DNA from: Paraburkholderia sp. BCC1885
GTDB lineage: Bacteria > Pseudomonadota > Gammaproteobacteria > Burkholderiales > Burkholderiaceae
DNA: 64,000 nt
Assembly (NCBI RefSeq): GCF_900996235.1
Contig: NZ_CAAJGM010000208.1
Coordinates: 124,001-188,000 of the forward strand
Reading direction: 5' to 3'
In this document: positions 46,854 through 55,328 of the stretch, piece after piece
How positions within the stretch are numbered: the stretch's first letter is position 1
Layout of the letters: every line of letters begins with the position of its first letter
Notes under the pieces: model-generated
The model's database searches: none
What the model saw: the letters and a program-made list of their open reading frames with translations, nothing else
What the model was told of the DNA's origin: nothing
Program-made: the position numbers and the translations under genes

Positions 46854-47384
46854 CTAGGAACCGGCCATGTTGAAAACGGAATTCGGTCCGCGCGGCGCGA
46901 CGCGGGCGGGTTCGACCGCCGGCGCCTCGCTGCGGCGGTCGCGCAGCACGGCCGGCGCGCCTTCGCGCGAGCGTTGCTGATCGACCAGATCCTTTAGCGA
47001 CACCGAATCCAGGTACTCGACCATCTTCTGGTTCAGGGTGGACCACAGTTCGTGCGTCATGCAGTGGCCGTCGTGCTGCTTGGTGCCTTCGCAGGTGCCC
47101 TTGCCGCCGCATTGGGTGGCGTCGAGCGGCTCGTCGACGGCAATGATGATGTCCGCGACGGTGACGTCTTCGGCGCGGCGGGCCAGATTGTAGCCACCAC
47201 CCGGTCCGCGCACGGACTCGACGATTTCATGACGGCGCAGCTTGCCAAACAGCTGCTCGAGGTAGGACAGGGAAATGTGCTGGCGCTGGCTGATACCCGC
47301 AAGCGTCACCGGGCCCTGCTCCTGGCGCAGCGCCAGGTCAATCATCGCCGTGACGGCGAAACGGCCTTTCGTGGTGAGTCTCAT
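46854..47384 (-). CDS. iscR: Iron-sulfur cluster regulator IscR
   Basis: Rrf2-family [2Fe-2S] transcription factor that represses the isc operon when clusters are plentiful. The 176-residue protein starts MRLTTKGRFAVTAMIDLAL, has the winged helix-turn-helix, and the cluster cysteines in CGGKGTC and GHC plus the conserved His. ATG at 47384 chosen. Its promoter at 47420-47450 carries two matching binding sites, so it is likely autorepressed. Confidence 0.97.
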   Translation of the reverse strand: MRLTTKGRFAVTAMIDLALRQEQGPVTLAGISQRQHISLSYLEQLFGKLRRHEIVESVRGPGGGYNLARRAEDVTVADIIIAVDEPLDATQCGGKGTCEGTKQHDGHCMTHELWSTLNQKMVEYLDSVSLKDLVDQQRSREGAPAVLRDRRSEAPAVEPARVAPRGPNSVFNMAGS

Positions 47385-47399
47385 GATGTGGGGATCGCA

Positions 47400-47424
47400 A
47401 TTCTCGACAAGTTTGCTCAAGTAT
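47400..47424 (-). promoter_or_regulatory. IscR type 1-like binding site, proximal
   Basis: A 25-base element that, read on the minus strand, resembles the E. coli IscR type 1 consensus (ATA..TTGA..AA....GTC...AAT/TAT ends). It is 27 bases from a second, similarly oriented site and lies over the leader just past the -10. Confidence 0.7.
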
Positions 47425-47448
47425 AAATACATGAGCAAATTAGTCAAG
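47421..47448 (-). promoter_or_regulatory. iscR promoter
   Basis: On the minus strand a -35 TTGACT and a -10 TATACT are separated by 16 bases, close to sigma-70 consensus. It overlaps the distal IscR site, as in E. coli, where apo/holo IscR controls the promoter. Confidence 0.75.
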
Positions 47449-47451
47449 TAT
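47427..47451 (-). promoter_or_regulatory. IscR type 1-like binding site, distal
   Basis: A second 25-base element with the same ends and internal TTGACTAATTT core, overlapping the -35 TTGACT. Two sites in tandem match the E. coli iscR operator arrangement. Confidence 0.75.
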
Positions 47452-47535
47452 CCCTACCGCGATTTGGGTCATTTGCTTAATTGACGCGGCATGGACATGG
47501 CGCGTTTCGCAGCGCACGGAACCGACGCGGTCCAC

Positions 47536-48033
47536 CTAAAACGCCAGTTGCGGCTGCAACGCCGCGATCAGCCCGCGGCAGGCGGCCTCGCACTGATCGA
47601 GCACCTGTTCGAAGCCGGCGGCGCCGCCGAAATACGGATCGCTGACTTCCCGCTCGCCCGACCAGCGGCCATCGGCTTGCGGCACGAATTCCATCAGCAG
47701 GCGAATCTTGTCGCGCTGGGCCGGCGGGCAGATCCGCTGCAGGGCGGCGACGTTGGCGTCGTCCATGGCGATCAGCAGATCGAAGCGCTCGAAGTCCGGC
47801 GCGCCAATCTGACGGCCGCGCAGTCCGGACAGATCGTAGCCGCGCTGGGCCGCCGCACGCTGCGCGCGCTCGTCGGGCGCCTCACCGACGTGCCAGTCGC
47901 CGGTGCCGGCCGAATCAATGACGATGCGCCGCTCCAGCCTCGCCTCGCTCAACTGATGCCGCATCACCCCTTCCGCAGTCGGGGAACGGCAGATGTTCCC
48001 GAGACACACAAAGCAGATGGAGATGGTTTTCAT
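47536..48033 (-). CDS. Low-molecular-weight protein-tyrosine phosphatase
   Basis: A 165-residue LMW-PTP with the P-loop CLGNICRSPTAEGV and the catalytic Asp in SDPYFGG. Such enzymes often reset exopolysaccharide tyrosine kinases, but no kinase gene is adjacent. It lies upstream of iscR but with its own 151-base gap, so co-transcription is doubtful. Confidence 0.92.
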   Translation of the reverse strand: MKTISICFVCLGNICRSPTAEGVMRHQLSEARLERRIVIDSAGTGDWHVGEAPDERAQRAAAQRGYDLSGLRGRQIGAPDFERFDLLIAMDDANVAALQRICPPAQRDKIRLLMEFVPQADGRWSGEREVSDPYFGGAAGFEQVLDQCEAACRGLIAALQPQLAF

Positions 48034-48247
48034 CAGGGCGCGGGATGCGATGCATCCGTTTTATTGGGTTAGCGAGCAGTGCCGCGATTATACAAAGGGG
48101 ACAAAAAACGCGCCGGGGGCGTGTACCGCGCGTGCGGCGGCATCGCCACGGTGCCGGGTGTTGTGAAGCCGCGCGCTAACATGATTGGCTGTGCCGCGCA
48201 TATTCCACCCGTGCCGTTGTCCGCATACATGGGCTCCCATCACGCGC

Positions 48248-48487
48248 TCACGACGCTTCCGAAGCCTGCATCGAAGCTACAGCGCGCACCGATTTGACCG
48301 GCAACGCGGGATCATTGCCCACCAGCCCATACGAAACCGTGCGCGCCAATTCCGCCGTAAGCTGGCTCGCGCCCAGCGGCGGCTGCGCGATCCGCGAGGC
48401 GGTCTCGCCGCCCACATACAGGCACGCCGCCGCTGCAAACGGCATAAACAAAGCCACTGGCCAATACATCGATATTGTCTTTTTCAT
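48248..48487 (-). CDS. Small putative exported protein
   Basis: A 79-residue uncharacterised protein starting MKKTISMYWPVALFMPFAAAACLYVGGET. It has a signal or signal-anchor (Lys-Lys then hydrophobic, with Cys) and a hydrophilic tail. GAGAAACGACATC precedes the ATG at 48487. No homology recognised by eye. Confidence 0.6.
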   Translation of the reverse strand: MKKTISMYWPVALFMPFAAAACLYVGGETASRIAQPPLGASQLTAELARTVSYGLVGNDPALPVKSVRAVASMQASEAS

Positions 48488-48751
48488 GATGTCGTTTCTC
48501 TTCCGATTGAGGCATCGAGACCCTGTGGCCCACCATGCCCAGTCCAAATGGTATAGAAGAAATCAATCAGGATAAACCCGTCATAGCGGGATACAGAGTT
48601 GCGCTGGGGAGAACAGTGGCCCAGACAGCGGCCCAGAGCGACGCCGGAGAAAGGCGCCTCGGCTTGACCGAAGCGAGATTCTTACAAATCTCTACAGTTT
48701 TCTTTCGATTTACATTCAGAATGGCTACTTAACCTAACCGCAGCCCGAATC

Positions 48752-49249
48752 ATGTCTCTTCGAATCAAACTGTTTGCCCCTGCTTGTGCCGCCTTGGCCT
48801 TCCTCGGCGGTTGCGCGGTCTATCCGGACGGCAGCCCGGCTTATGGGGGACCGGCCTATGGAGGACAAGCGTATGGCGGCGACTACTACGGATATGGGGG
48901 CGGACCCGCCGTGATTCAACCGGAGGTAGCGATCGGCATTGGCGGCTATTCCGGCTCCGGCTACTACGATCAGCGTCGCGGCTATGGACCGGGCTACCAC
49001 GGCCAGTCGAACTGGGGCGAGCACTCGCGGCCGGACCACGGCGAGCACCCGCACGTTGGCGATGGCGGCCCGCATGGCGCGGCGCAGGGCGGCGGCCCAG
49101 GCGGACACCCGGGCGGGCCACCGCCACAGGCCGGCAGCAACGGTGGACAGCACGGCGGCGGCTACGGCGGCGGAACCAGCCGTGGCTCAGGCGGCGGCAA
49201 TAACCGAGCAGACGGGTACGGCTACGGCCAGCATTCCAGTCAGCACTGA
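48752..49249 (+). CDS. Glycine-rich putative lipoprotein
   Basis: A 165-residue protein with lipoprotein signal peptide (MSLRIKLFAPACAALAFLGG, lipobox LGGC) followed by Tyr/Gly repeats (YGGPAYGG, YGGDYYGYGG) and a His/Gly/Pro-rich tail. Similar short repeats are frequent in Burkholderia envelope proteins of unknown function. The Gly/Tyr repeat is low complexity and probably varies in copy number. Confidence 0.7.
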   Translation: MSLRIKLFAPACAALAFLGGCAVYPDGSPAYGGPAYGGQAYGGDYYGYGGGPAVIQPEVAIGIGGYSGSGYYDQRRGYGPGYHGQSNWGEHSRPDHGEHPHVGDGGPHGAAQGGGPGGHPGGPPPQAGSNGGQHGGGYGGGTSRGSGGGNNRADGYGYGQHSSQH

Positions 49250-49334
49250 GCGGCGGCCAGCTCGCGCGGACAAGGGCGTGTGTCAAAGCCGCCCTGCCCC
49301 CCCTCAGAACAAACCATACGCACACGCACGCGCA

Positions 49335-50747
49335 CTACCCGAGGTGACTGCGCTGCGCCGCGTATAGCTCGCGGAACGTGCGGCCCACCGGCGCCGGCAT
49401 GTCACGGGTATCGGTCCAGCCCGCCGCGAGCGGCAGACGCCCGATCGCGCGCCGGCGTCCTCCCATTTGTTCGAGTACCCGCACCGCCAGCTTCGTAAAA
49501 AGCGCGTAGGCATCCGGATGGAGCGCGAGAAAGCCCCACACCTTCAGCCCCACGCGCTCGTGCCAAGGTCGCAGGTGCCGCTCCACCTGCTTTTCACGCA
49601 GCTTGCGCAGCAGGTCCGAAAGCGGAATTCCGACTGGACAGACGCTATTGCATTCGCCGCACAGCGTGGCGGCCTGCGGCAGATCGAGTGCCTTGTCGAG
49701 GCCCACATAGCTCGGCGTCAGCACCGACCCCATGGGCCCCGGATACACCCAGCCATAAGCATGGCCGCCAACTTTCTGATACACCGGGCAGTGATTCATG
49801 CAGGCGCCGCACCGGATACAGCGCAGCATCTCCTGAAAGTCGCCGCCGATCAGCCCGGTACGCCCGCCGTCGACCAGCACCACGTACATATGCTCCGGAC
49901 CGTCCTGATCGCCGGGACCGCGTGGGCCGGTCAGCACCGAAAAATAGTTCGAGGTCGCCTGGCCGGTGGCTGAGCGCGGCAGCAGGCGCATCGCGGTCGC
50001 GAGGTCTTCGAGCGTCGGCAGAATCTTTTCGATACCGGTGACCGCCACGTGCACGCGCGGCATCACCGTACACATGCCCTCGTTGCCTTCGTTGGTCACG
50101 AGCGCGACCGAACCGGTCTGCGCCACCAGAAAATTGCCGCCCGTCACGCCCATGTCCGCAGTCATGAAATGCGGCCGCAGGACTTCGCGGGCCTCGCGCG
50201 TCATCTCCGTGATCTCGGTCAGGCGCGGCCGCTGGTGCGTTTTCGCGAACAGCTCGGCGATCTCGTCCTTATCCTTGTGGACGACCGGCGCGATGATATG
50301 GCTCGGCGGTTCGTTGTCGTTGATCTGCAGAATGTATTCGCCGAGATCGGTCTCGATCGACTGCACGCCCATCTGCCCGAGCACTTCGTTCAGGCGCATT
50401 TCCTCGGTGACCATCGATTTGGTCTTGATCACCTTCTTCACGTCGTGCCGGCGCGCGATGTCCGCGACAAGCCGCGCCGCGTCCTGGGTCGTTTCCGCGT
50501 ACAGGACCGTGACGCCGCGCCGGGTCGCCTCGCGCTCGAACGTCTCCAGCCAGACGTCGAGGTTCTCCAGCGCGCGATTGCGGCGCTCCTTGAGCGCGGC
50601 GCGCGTGGCGGCGAAATCGATTGCGGTGATGGCGGCCGCCCGCGCCGAGACGAACTTGGTCGACAGCTTGGTGAGGTTCTGCTGCAGGCGCTGATCGGCG
50701 AGCTTCTGGCCCGCGCGGGCCTTGAACTGCATCGTTTGAACTTGCAT
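49335..50747 (-). CDS. lutB: L-lactate utilization protein LutB (YkgF-like)
   Basis: Iron-sulfur subunit of the LutABC lactate oxidation system. The 470-residue protein has an N-terminal LUD (DUF162) domain and two ferredoxin motifs CIRCGACMNHCP and CGECNSVCPVG. It starts 27 bases after lutA and lies in the same transcript. No lutC (YkgG) is found beside it; the next downstream gene runs the other way. Confidence 0.92.
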   Translation of the reverse strand: MQVQTMQFKARAGQKLADQRLQQNLTKLSTKFVSARAAAITAIDFAATRAALKERRNRALENLDVWLETFEREATRRGVTVLYAETTQDAARLVADIARRHDVKKVIKTKSMVTEEMRLNEVLGQMGVQSIETDLGEYILQINDNEPPSHIIAPVVHKDKDEIAELFAKTHQRPRLTEITEMTREAREVLRPHFMTADMGVTGGNFLVAQTGSVALVTNEGNEGMCTVMPRVHVAVTGIEKILPTLEDLATAMRLLPRSATGQATSNYFSVLTGPRGPGDQDGPEHMYVVLVDGGRTGLIGGDFQEMLRCIRCGACMNHCPVYQKVGGHAYGWVYPGPMGSVLTPSYVGLDKALDLPQAATLCGECNSVCPVGIPLSDLLRKLREKQVERHLRPWHERVGLKVWGFLALHPDAYALFTKLAVRVLEQMGGRRRAIGRLPLAAGWTDTRDMPAPVGRTFRELYAAQRSHLG

Positions 50748-50774
50748 GGCGGCCTTGGGATTTGCTGGTTGGGT

Positions 50775-51497
50775 CTACGCGTCGCCAGCCAACACCTGGG
50801 CGATGTGCAGCACGCGCGTCGCGGTGTCGCCCTTGCGGCGCAGACGGCCTTCGATATTGAGCATGCAGCCGAGATCGCCGAGCACCACCGCGCCCGCGCC
50901 GCTCGCACCGATATTGGCGCACTTCTCGTCGACGATCGCCGTCGAGATGTCGCCGTACTTCACCGCGAAGGTGCCGCCGAAACCGCAGCAATGCTCGCAA
51001 TCCTTCATCTCGGTGACCGCCACGCCGGCCTGGGCGAGCAGCGCGCGCGGCTGTGTCTTCACGCCCAGCTCGCGCAAGCCCGAACAGGAATCGTGATATG
51101 TGACCGGTCCCGCGAACTCGCCCGGCGGCAATTCGACTTTGGCGACCTCGACGAGAAACTCGGTCAACTCGAACACCTTGGGGCGCAGCCGGCCGAAGCG
51201 GCTCATCAGGTCCGGATCGTCGCCGAACAGATCGCCATAATGCACGCGGATCATGCCGCCGCACGAGCCGGACGGCACGACGATGTAATCGAACTGCTCG
51301 AATTCGCGCAGTGTCTTCAGCGCCAGGTCGCGCGCGAGACCGCGCTCGCCGGAATTGTAGGCGGGCTGCCCGCAGCAGGTTTGCGCCGGCGGCACGACGA
51401 CTTCGAAGCCGGCTCGCTCGATCAGCTTGATGACCGAAAAGCCGATTTCGGGCCGCATCAGGTCGATCAGGCAGGTGACGAACAATCCGACTCGCAT
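50775..51497 (-). CDS. lutA: L-lactate utilization protein LutA (YkgE-like)
   Basis: CCG-domain Fe-S subunit of lactate oxidation. The 240-residue protein has two cysteine-rich CCG segments (TCCGQPAYN and CEHCCGFGG). ATG at 51497 has AAGGAGCG upstream; an in-frame reading from 51545 is less likely. It is divergent from an IclR-type regulator. Confidence 0.92.
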   Translation of the reverse strand: MRVGLFVTCLIDLMRPEIGFSVIKLIERAGFEVVVPPAQTCCGQPAYNSGERGLARDLALKTLREFEQFDYIVVPSGSCGGMIRVHYGDLFGDDPDLMSRFGRLRPKVFELTEFLVEVAKVELPPGEFAGPVTYHDSCSGLRELGVKTQPRALLAQAGVAVTEMKDCEHCCGFGGTFAVKYGDISTAIVDEKCANIGASGAGAVVLGDLGCMLNIEGRLRRKGDTATRVLHIAQVLAGDA

Positions 51498-51689
51498 GGG
51501 CGCTCCTTTGGGAAAACGTCCCTGATTATCCGCCGTTTGCCGCACAATACCAACGCCAAACCTGCCTGATGCGCGTTACGCTGCGGCGCGGCGAAGAATT
51601 GGAATCCGGCCTCGAACGGCGTTCGCTTTTTTCACATTACGATATACAATCAATTCTCCGCTGTTTGACGCGTCAACCGATTTCTCCCC

Positions 51690-52496
51690 ATGAGCGACAC
51701 GAACCCGGATCCCAAGACCTCGATCCAGGTGATCGAGCGCATGATGCGGCTGCTCGACGCCCTGGCTGCGCATAGCGACCCGGTCAGCCTGAAGGAACTC
51801 GCGCTGCGTACCGAGCTGCACCCTTCCACCGCCCACCGCATCCTGAACGACATGGTGACCTGCCGTCTGGTCGACCGGTCGGATCCGGGCACCTATCGAC
51901 TCGGCATGCGTTTGCTCGAGCTCGGCAATCTGGTCAAGGCGCGCCTGTCGGTCCGCGATGCCGCCTTGACGCCGATGCGCGAATTACACCGTCTGACGGG
52001 CCAGACCGTGAATCTGTCGGTGCGCCAGGGCGACGAAATCGTCTATATCGAACGGGCTTATTCGGAACGCTCGGGCATGCAGGTGGTGCGAGCTATCGGC
52101 GGACGGGCGCCGCTGCATCTGACCTCGGTGGGCAAGCTGTTTCTCGCCGCGGACGAATCGACCCGCGTGCGCGCCTACGCAACCCGCACGGGTCTGTCAG
52201 GACACACGCAGAACAGCATCACCGATCTAGCCAAGCTCGAACGTGAACTGCTGCACGTGCGCCAGCAATCCTGCGCGCGCGATAACGAGGAACTGGAACT
52301 CGGCGTGCGCTGTATCGCCGCCGGCATCTATGACGATACGGGCAAGCTGGTCGCCGGTCTGTCGTTGTCGGCGCCGGCCGACCGGCTGCAGGACTCGTGG
52401 CTCGGGCAACTCAGCAACACGGCGCTGGTGATCTCCGCCGCGCTCGGCTATCAGGCCGAAACTCCGCCCGCCAGCCCGCATCATCAGCATGCCTGA
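51690..52496 (+). CDS. IclR-family transcriptional regulator
   Basis: A 268-residue regulator with N-terminal helix-turn-helix (LLDALAAHSDPVSLKELALRTELHPSTAHRILNDM) and IclR effector domain (VTLSVRQGDEIVYIER, LTSVGKLFLAADE, GIYDDTGKLVAGLSLSAP). Divergent from lutAB, it may control lactate use, but that is inference. A TATACAAT hexamer lies at 51643-51650. Confidence 0.88.
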   Translation: MSDTNPDPKTSIQVIERMMRLLDALAAHSDPVSLKELALRTELHPSTAHRILNDMVTCRLVDRSDPGTYRLGMRLLELGNLVKARLSVRDAALTPMRELHRLTGQTVNLSVRQGDEIVYIERAYSERSGMQVVRAIGGRAPLHLTSVGKLFLAADESTRVRAYATRTGLSGHTQNSITDLAKLERELLHVRQQSCARDNEELELGVRCIAAGIYDDTGKLVAGLSLSAPADRLQDSWLGQLSNTALVISAALGYQAETPPASPHHQHA

Positions 52497-52545
52497 CTGA
52501 AGCGCTTTTCCAGACGTCACGGAAGTTGCAGGTGCAGCAGATGCA

Positions 52546-52571
52546 AAAAGCCCCGCACTTGCGGGGCTTTT
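52546..52571. terminator. Bidirectional intrinsic terminator
   Basis: Arms AAAAGCCCCGC (52546-52556) and GCGGGGCTTTT (52561-52571) with a 4-base loop lie between the convergent IclR and PBP genes. Confidence 0.88.
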
Positions 52572-52615
52572 CGTTGCGACTGCCTTGAAGCATCTGGCCG
52601 TGCGGTGCGTGGCGT

Positions 52616-53794
52616 TCAGGTGCCCGCGCCGCCCGCATCCGCGCTGGTGATGTGCTGCTCACCACCGTTGTCGAGCCATGTGCGCAGACGCGTCGCGTCC
52701 GCAAAGCGCGAGTACTTACCCGACGAATCGAGCAGCACCACCACCATCGGACGGCCGTGAATGGTGGTCTGCATCACCATGCATTCACCCGCCTCGTTGA
52801 TGAAGCCGGTCTTCTGCAGGCCGATGTCCCACGTGGGGTTACGCACCAGCGCGTTCGTGCTGTTATAGGCGATGGAGCGCTTGCCGGTGTACACCTCGTA
52901 GCTGCGATCCGTCGAGAACTCGCGGATCATCGGGTACTGGTACGCCGCCTCGACCATCTTCACCAGATCACGCGCGCTCGACACGTTCTCGCTCGTCAAA
53001 CCCGACGGGCTTTCGAAGTGCGTATCGGTCATGCCGAGTTGCTTCGCCTTGGCGTTCATGGCCGCGATGAAGGCCGGACGGCCGCCGGGGAAGTAACGCG
53101 ACAGCGCGGCTGCGGCGCGGTTTTCCGAGGCCATCAGCGCGATATGCAGCATGTCTTCACGCGAGAGCACCGAGCCGACCGCGAGGCGCGAGCCGGTGTT
53201 CTTGATGTAATCGCGGTCTTCGTCGGTGACTTCGATCGGCTCGGTCAGCGGCGCCTTCGAATCCAGCACCACCATCGATGTCATCAGCTTGCTGATCGAA
53301 GCAATCGGCACCACTGCGCGCGAGTTCTTGTCGAACAGCGTCTCGCCGGTGTTCTGGTCGACCACGTAGGCGACGCTCGAGCGCAAGGCCAGCGCGTCCG
53401 GCGTGTCGTGCAGGCCGAACGCCTGGCCGACCGTGGGCTGGCGCGGTTCGAACGCGACCTGGCGCACGACCGTATGACGGCGGCCACTCATGGTGTACGA
53501 AACACGGTGACGGCGGCTCTCCACGCGCGGCGTTTCGTCTTCGGCCACGGTTTTCGCGGCCTTGGACGACTTCGCGGCAACGGTGGCGCCCGCTTTCTTC
53601 GACTTCGCGTTTCTGAGCGTTTTCTTACTGGCTTTGGCTTTGGCAGGGGCGGCAGCGGCCGTTGCCGTCGCCGCGAAAGCGTCGACAGGCGCGGCAAACG
53701 CGGCTGCGATGACCACCGAGGCGGCCACCGACACAGCGGTGCTGAGGGCCACGCCGTGAATCACTTTGAGCGACGAAAACATGTCGGTTTTCAT
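52616..53794 (-). CDS. pbpG: D-alanyl-D-alanine endopeptidase (PBP7/PbpG-like)
   Basis: A 392-residue low-molecular-mass penicillin-binding protein. It has an N-terminal signal helix (KVIHGVALSTAVSVAASVVIAAA), a Lys/Ala-rich linker, then the SxxK motif (SISKLMTSMVV), SxN (SENRAAA) and KTG (QKTGFINEAG). Such enzymes cut peptidoglycan cross-links. ATG at 53794 chosen; several in-frame starts upstream and downstream are possible. Single-gene unit. Confidence 0.9.
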   Translation of the reverse strand: MKTDMFSSLKVIHGVALSTAVSVAASVVIAAAFAAPVDAFAATATAAAAPAKAKASKKTLRNAKSKKAGATVAAKSSKAAKTVAEDETPRVESRRHRVSYTMSGRRHTVVRQVAFEPRQPTVGQAFGLHDTPDALALRSSVAYVVDQNTGETLFDKNSRAVVPIASISKLMTSMVVLDSKAPLTEPIEVTDEDRDYIKNTGSRLAVGSVLSREDMLHIALMASENRAAAALSRYFPGGRPAFIAAMNAKAKQLGMTDTHFESPSGLTSENVSSARDLVKMVEAAYQYPMIREFSTDRSYEVYTGKRSIAYNSTNALVRNPTWDIGLQKTGFINEAGECMVMQTTIHGRPMVVVLLDSSGKYSRFADATRLRTWLDNGGEQHITSADAGGAGT

Positions 53795-54606
53795 TGGTGT
53801 TCTGTCAGGGGCGGCGGGAGTTTTACGCAAGTGTAGTAAAACCACGAAAAATTAGCAATATTAAGCACTTATCGATGCTCCTTAAACCGGCTTATAAGAT
53901 CCGATTGCAAGAAGCCTATAAGGCTCGCAATCTCGATCGAAAAAAACGATCGCACTTGCGGCGGTTCGTCGGGGCTGTCAAGCGCCGAATTTCGGCGCAT
54001 CCCAACAGCATAACGGCAATTTCGAGACAACCTTGATCGGGAAAAATACGGTCGTTTCGCGAACCGCAAAACGCCGCAGACCGTGGCCCAGTGGGCGTTC
54101 CTCAAGGGCTCCGGCCAATGCTCCAATCGTCAGACAGTTAAGTAACTGCTGTAGATCGGGCCATCGCGCATTCGACCGGGATGCGGGATTAACGTTCCTC
54201 GACAGATTCCGGTTTACATCAATTGTTGTTTTTTCGCATTCAAGCGTCAGATTTTTCTTGCACTGCGCAACCCCTCTTCCTTCACCGATATGCCCATGCG
54301 GCAGCGATTGGGTCGCCGGCGCAGCAAAATCTACCGTTGCAACACGCACCAGCGCTGTGCAGCGGTCAATCCGACATGCGTCAACGCTATGTCATATGCA
54401 TTTCATAACGTCTTGTTTTATCAGCAGTTTCTTAAGATGGTGCGACGCACCAAAAGAGCTTGACATCCGCCGCCATCATCCTAAAATAGGTTCCATTGCT
54501 GCGATGCACAATACATCGCGGCGTAGCGAAATGCACCGTTTTGCCCATTTTTGTCATTAACCAACACGGTCCGCACCAGACGGGCCGTCCATCCAGGAGC
54601 GTAAAC
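53795..54606. other. 812-base gap between pbpG and phasin gene
   Basis: No gene can be supported. Base composition is visibly more AT-rich than the flanks, with T-runs around 54210-54260. Recognisable elements are an inverted repeat with arms TGGTGCG and CGCACCA (54438-54444 and 54446-54452) just upstream of the phasin promoter. A small RNA or long leader could sit here but I cannot show it. Confidence 0.5.
54460..54487 (+). promoter_or_regulatory. phasin promoter
   Basis: TTGACA and TAAAAT separated by 16 bases, a near-consensus sigma-70 promoter 120 bases upstream of the phasin ATG. The 7-base inverted repeat at 54438-54452 lies directly before it and is a candidate operator for the PHB repressor PhaR, which in other species controls phasin genes. 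Confidence 0.7.
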
Positions 54607-55179
54607 ATGTCTCTGCTGACCCCTGAGCAAATTGCCGCAGCACAGAAGGCCAACCTTGAAACGCTGTTCGGCCTGACGACCAAGGCATTCGAAGGCGTCG
54701 AAAAGCTGGTTGAGCTGAACCTGCAAGTCGTGAAGTCGACGCTCGCGGAAAGCCAGGAAAATGCACAACGTGCGCTGTCGGTGAAAGACGCACAGGAATT
54801 CTTCGCACTGCAGGCTGGCCTCGCGCAGCCGGCATCGGAAAAGGCCTTGTCGTATGGCCGTCACGTGTATGAAATCGTCTCCGCCACGCAGGCTGAATTC
54901 GCCCGTGTTGCTGAAGCTCAGTACGAAGAGCAGAACCGCAAGGTGCAGTCGCTGGTCGAGAACGTCGCCAAGAATGCCCCGGCTGGTTCGGAAACCGCTG
55001 TCGCCGTGCTCAAGTCGGCCATCACCGCCGCCAATACGACTTACGAAACGGTTCACAAGGCCAGCAAGCAGGCAGTCGAAATCGCCGAAAGCAACTTCAA
55101 CGCAGCCGCTACGGCCGCGTCGAAGGCCGCTTCGCAAGCCGCCGCTCAGGCTTCGCGCTCGGCCAAGAAGGCCGTCTAA
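54607..55179 (+). CDS. phaP: Phasin (PhaP)
   Basis: A 190-residue PHB-granule surface protein. It begins MSLLTPEQIAAAQKANLETLFGL, then a helical, Ala-rich protein with heptad patterns (NLQVVKSTLAESQENAQRALSVKDAQEF) and a C-terminal Ala/Ser/Lys tail. AGGAG precedes the ATG. Beta-proteobacterial phasin signature. Upstream promoter and downstream terminator frame it as a single-gene unit. Confidence 0.92.
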   Translation: MSLLTPEQIAAAQKANLETLFGLTTKAFEGVEKLVELNLQVVKSTLAESQENAQRALSVKDAQEFFALQAGLAQPASEKALSYGRHVYEIVSATQAEFARVAEAQYEEQNRKVQSLVENVAKNAPAGSETAVAVLKSAITAANTTYETVHKASKQAVEIAESNFNAAATAASKAASQAAAQASRSAKKAV

Positions 55180-55274
55180 GGCTTCGTTTCAGGCTGAAAG
55201 CCGAGACTTCTTCGGCCGCCAGGATTGAAAGCATGAGAAACAAGACGGGCTGAATGCCCCGCCCTGCTGAAAGA

Positions 55275-55312
55275 AAAACGGCGCGCCCTTTGCGGGGCGC
55301 GCCGTTTTTTTT
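55275..55312. terminator. Bidirectional intrinsic terminator
   Basis: A 14-base stem (55275-55288 and 55295-55308, core GGCGCGCCC) with a six-base loop and T-run lies between the convergent phaP and lpdA genes. Confidence 0.88.
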
Positions 55313-55328
55313 CGCCGCCTGATCCCGC

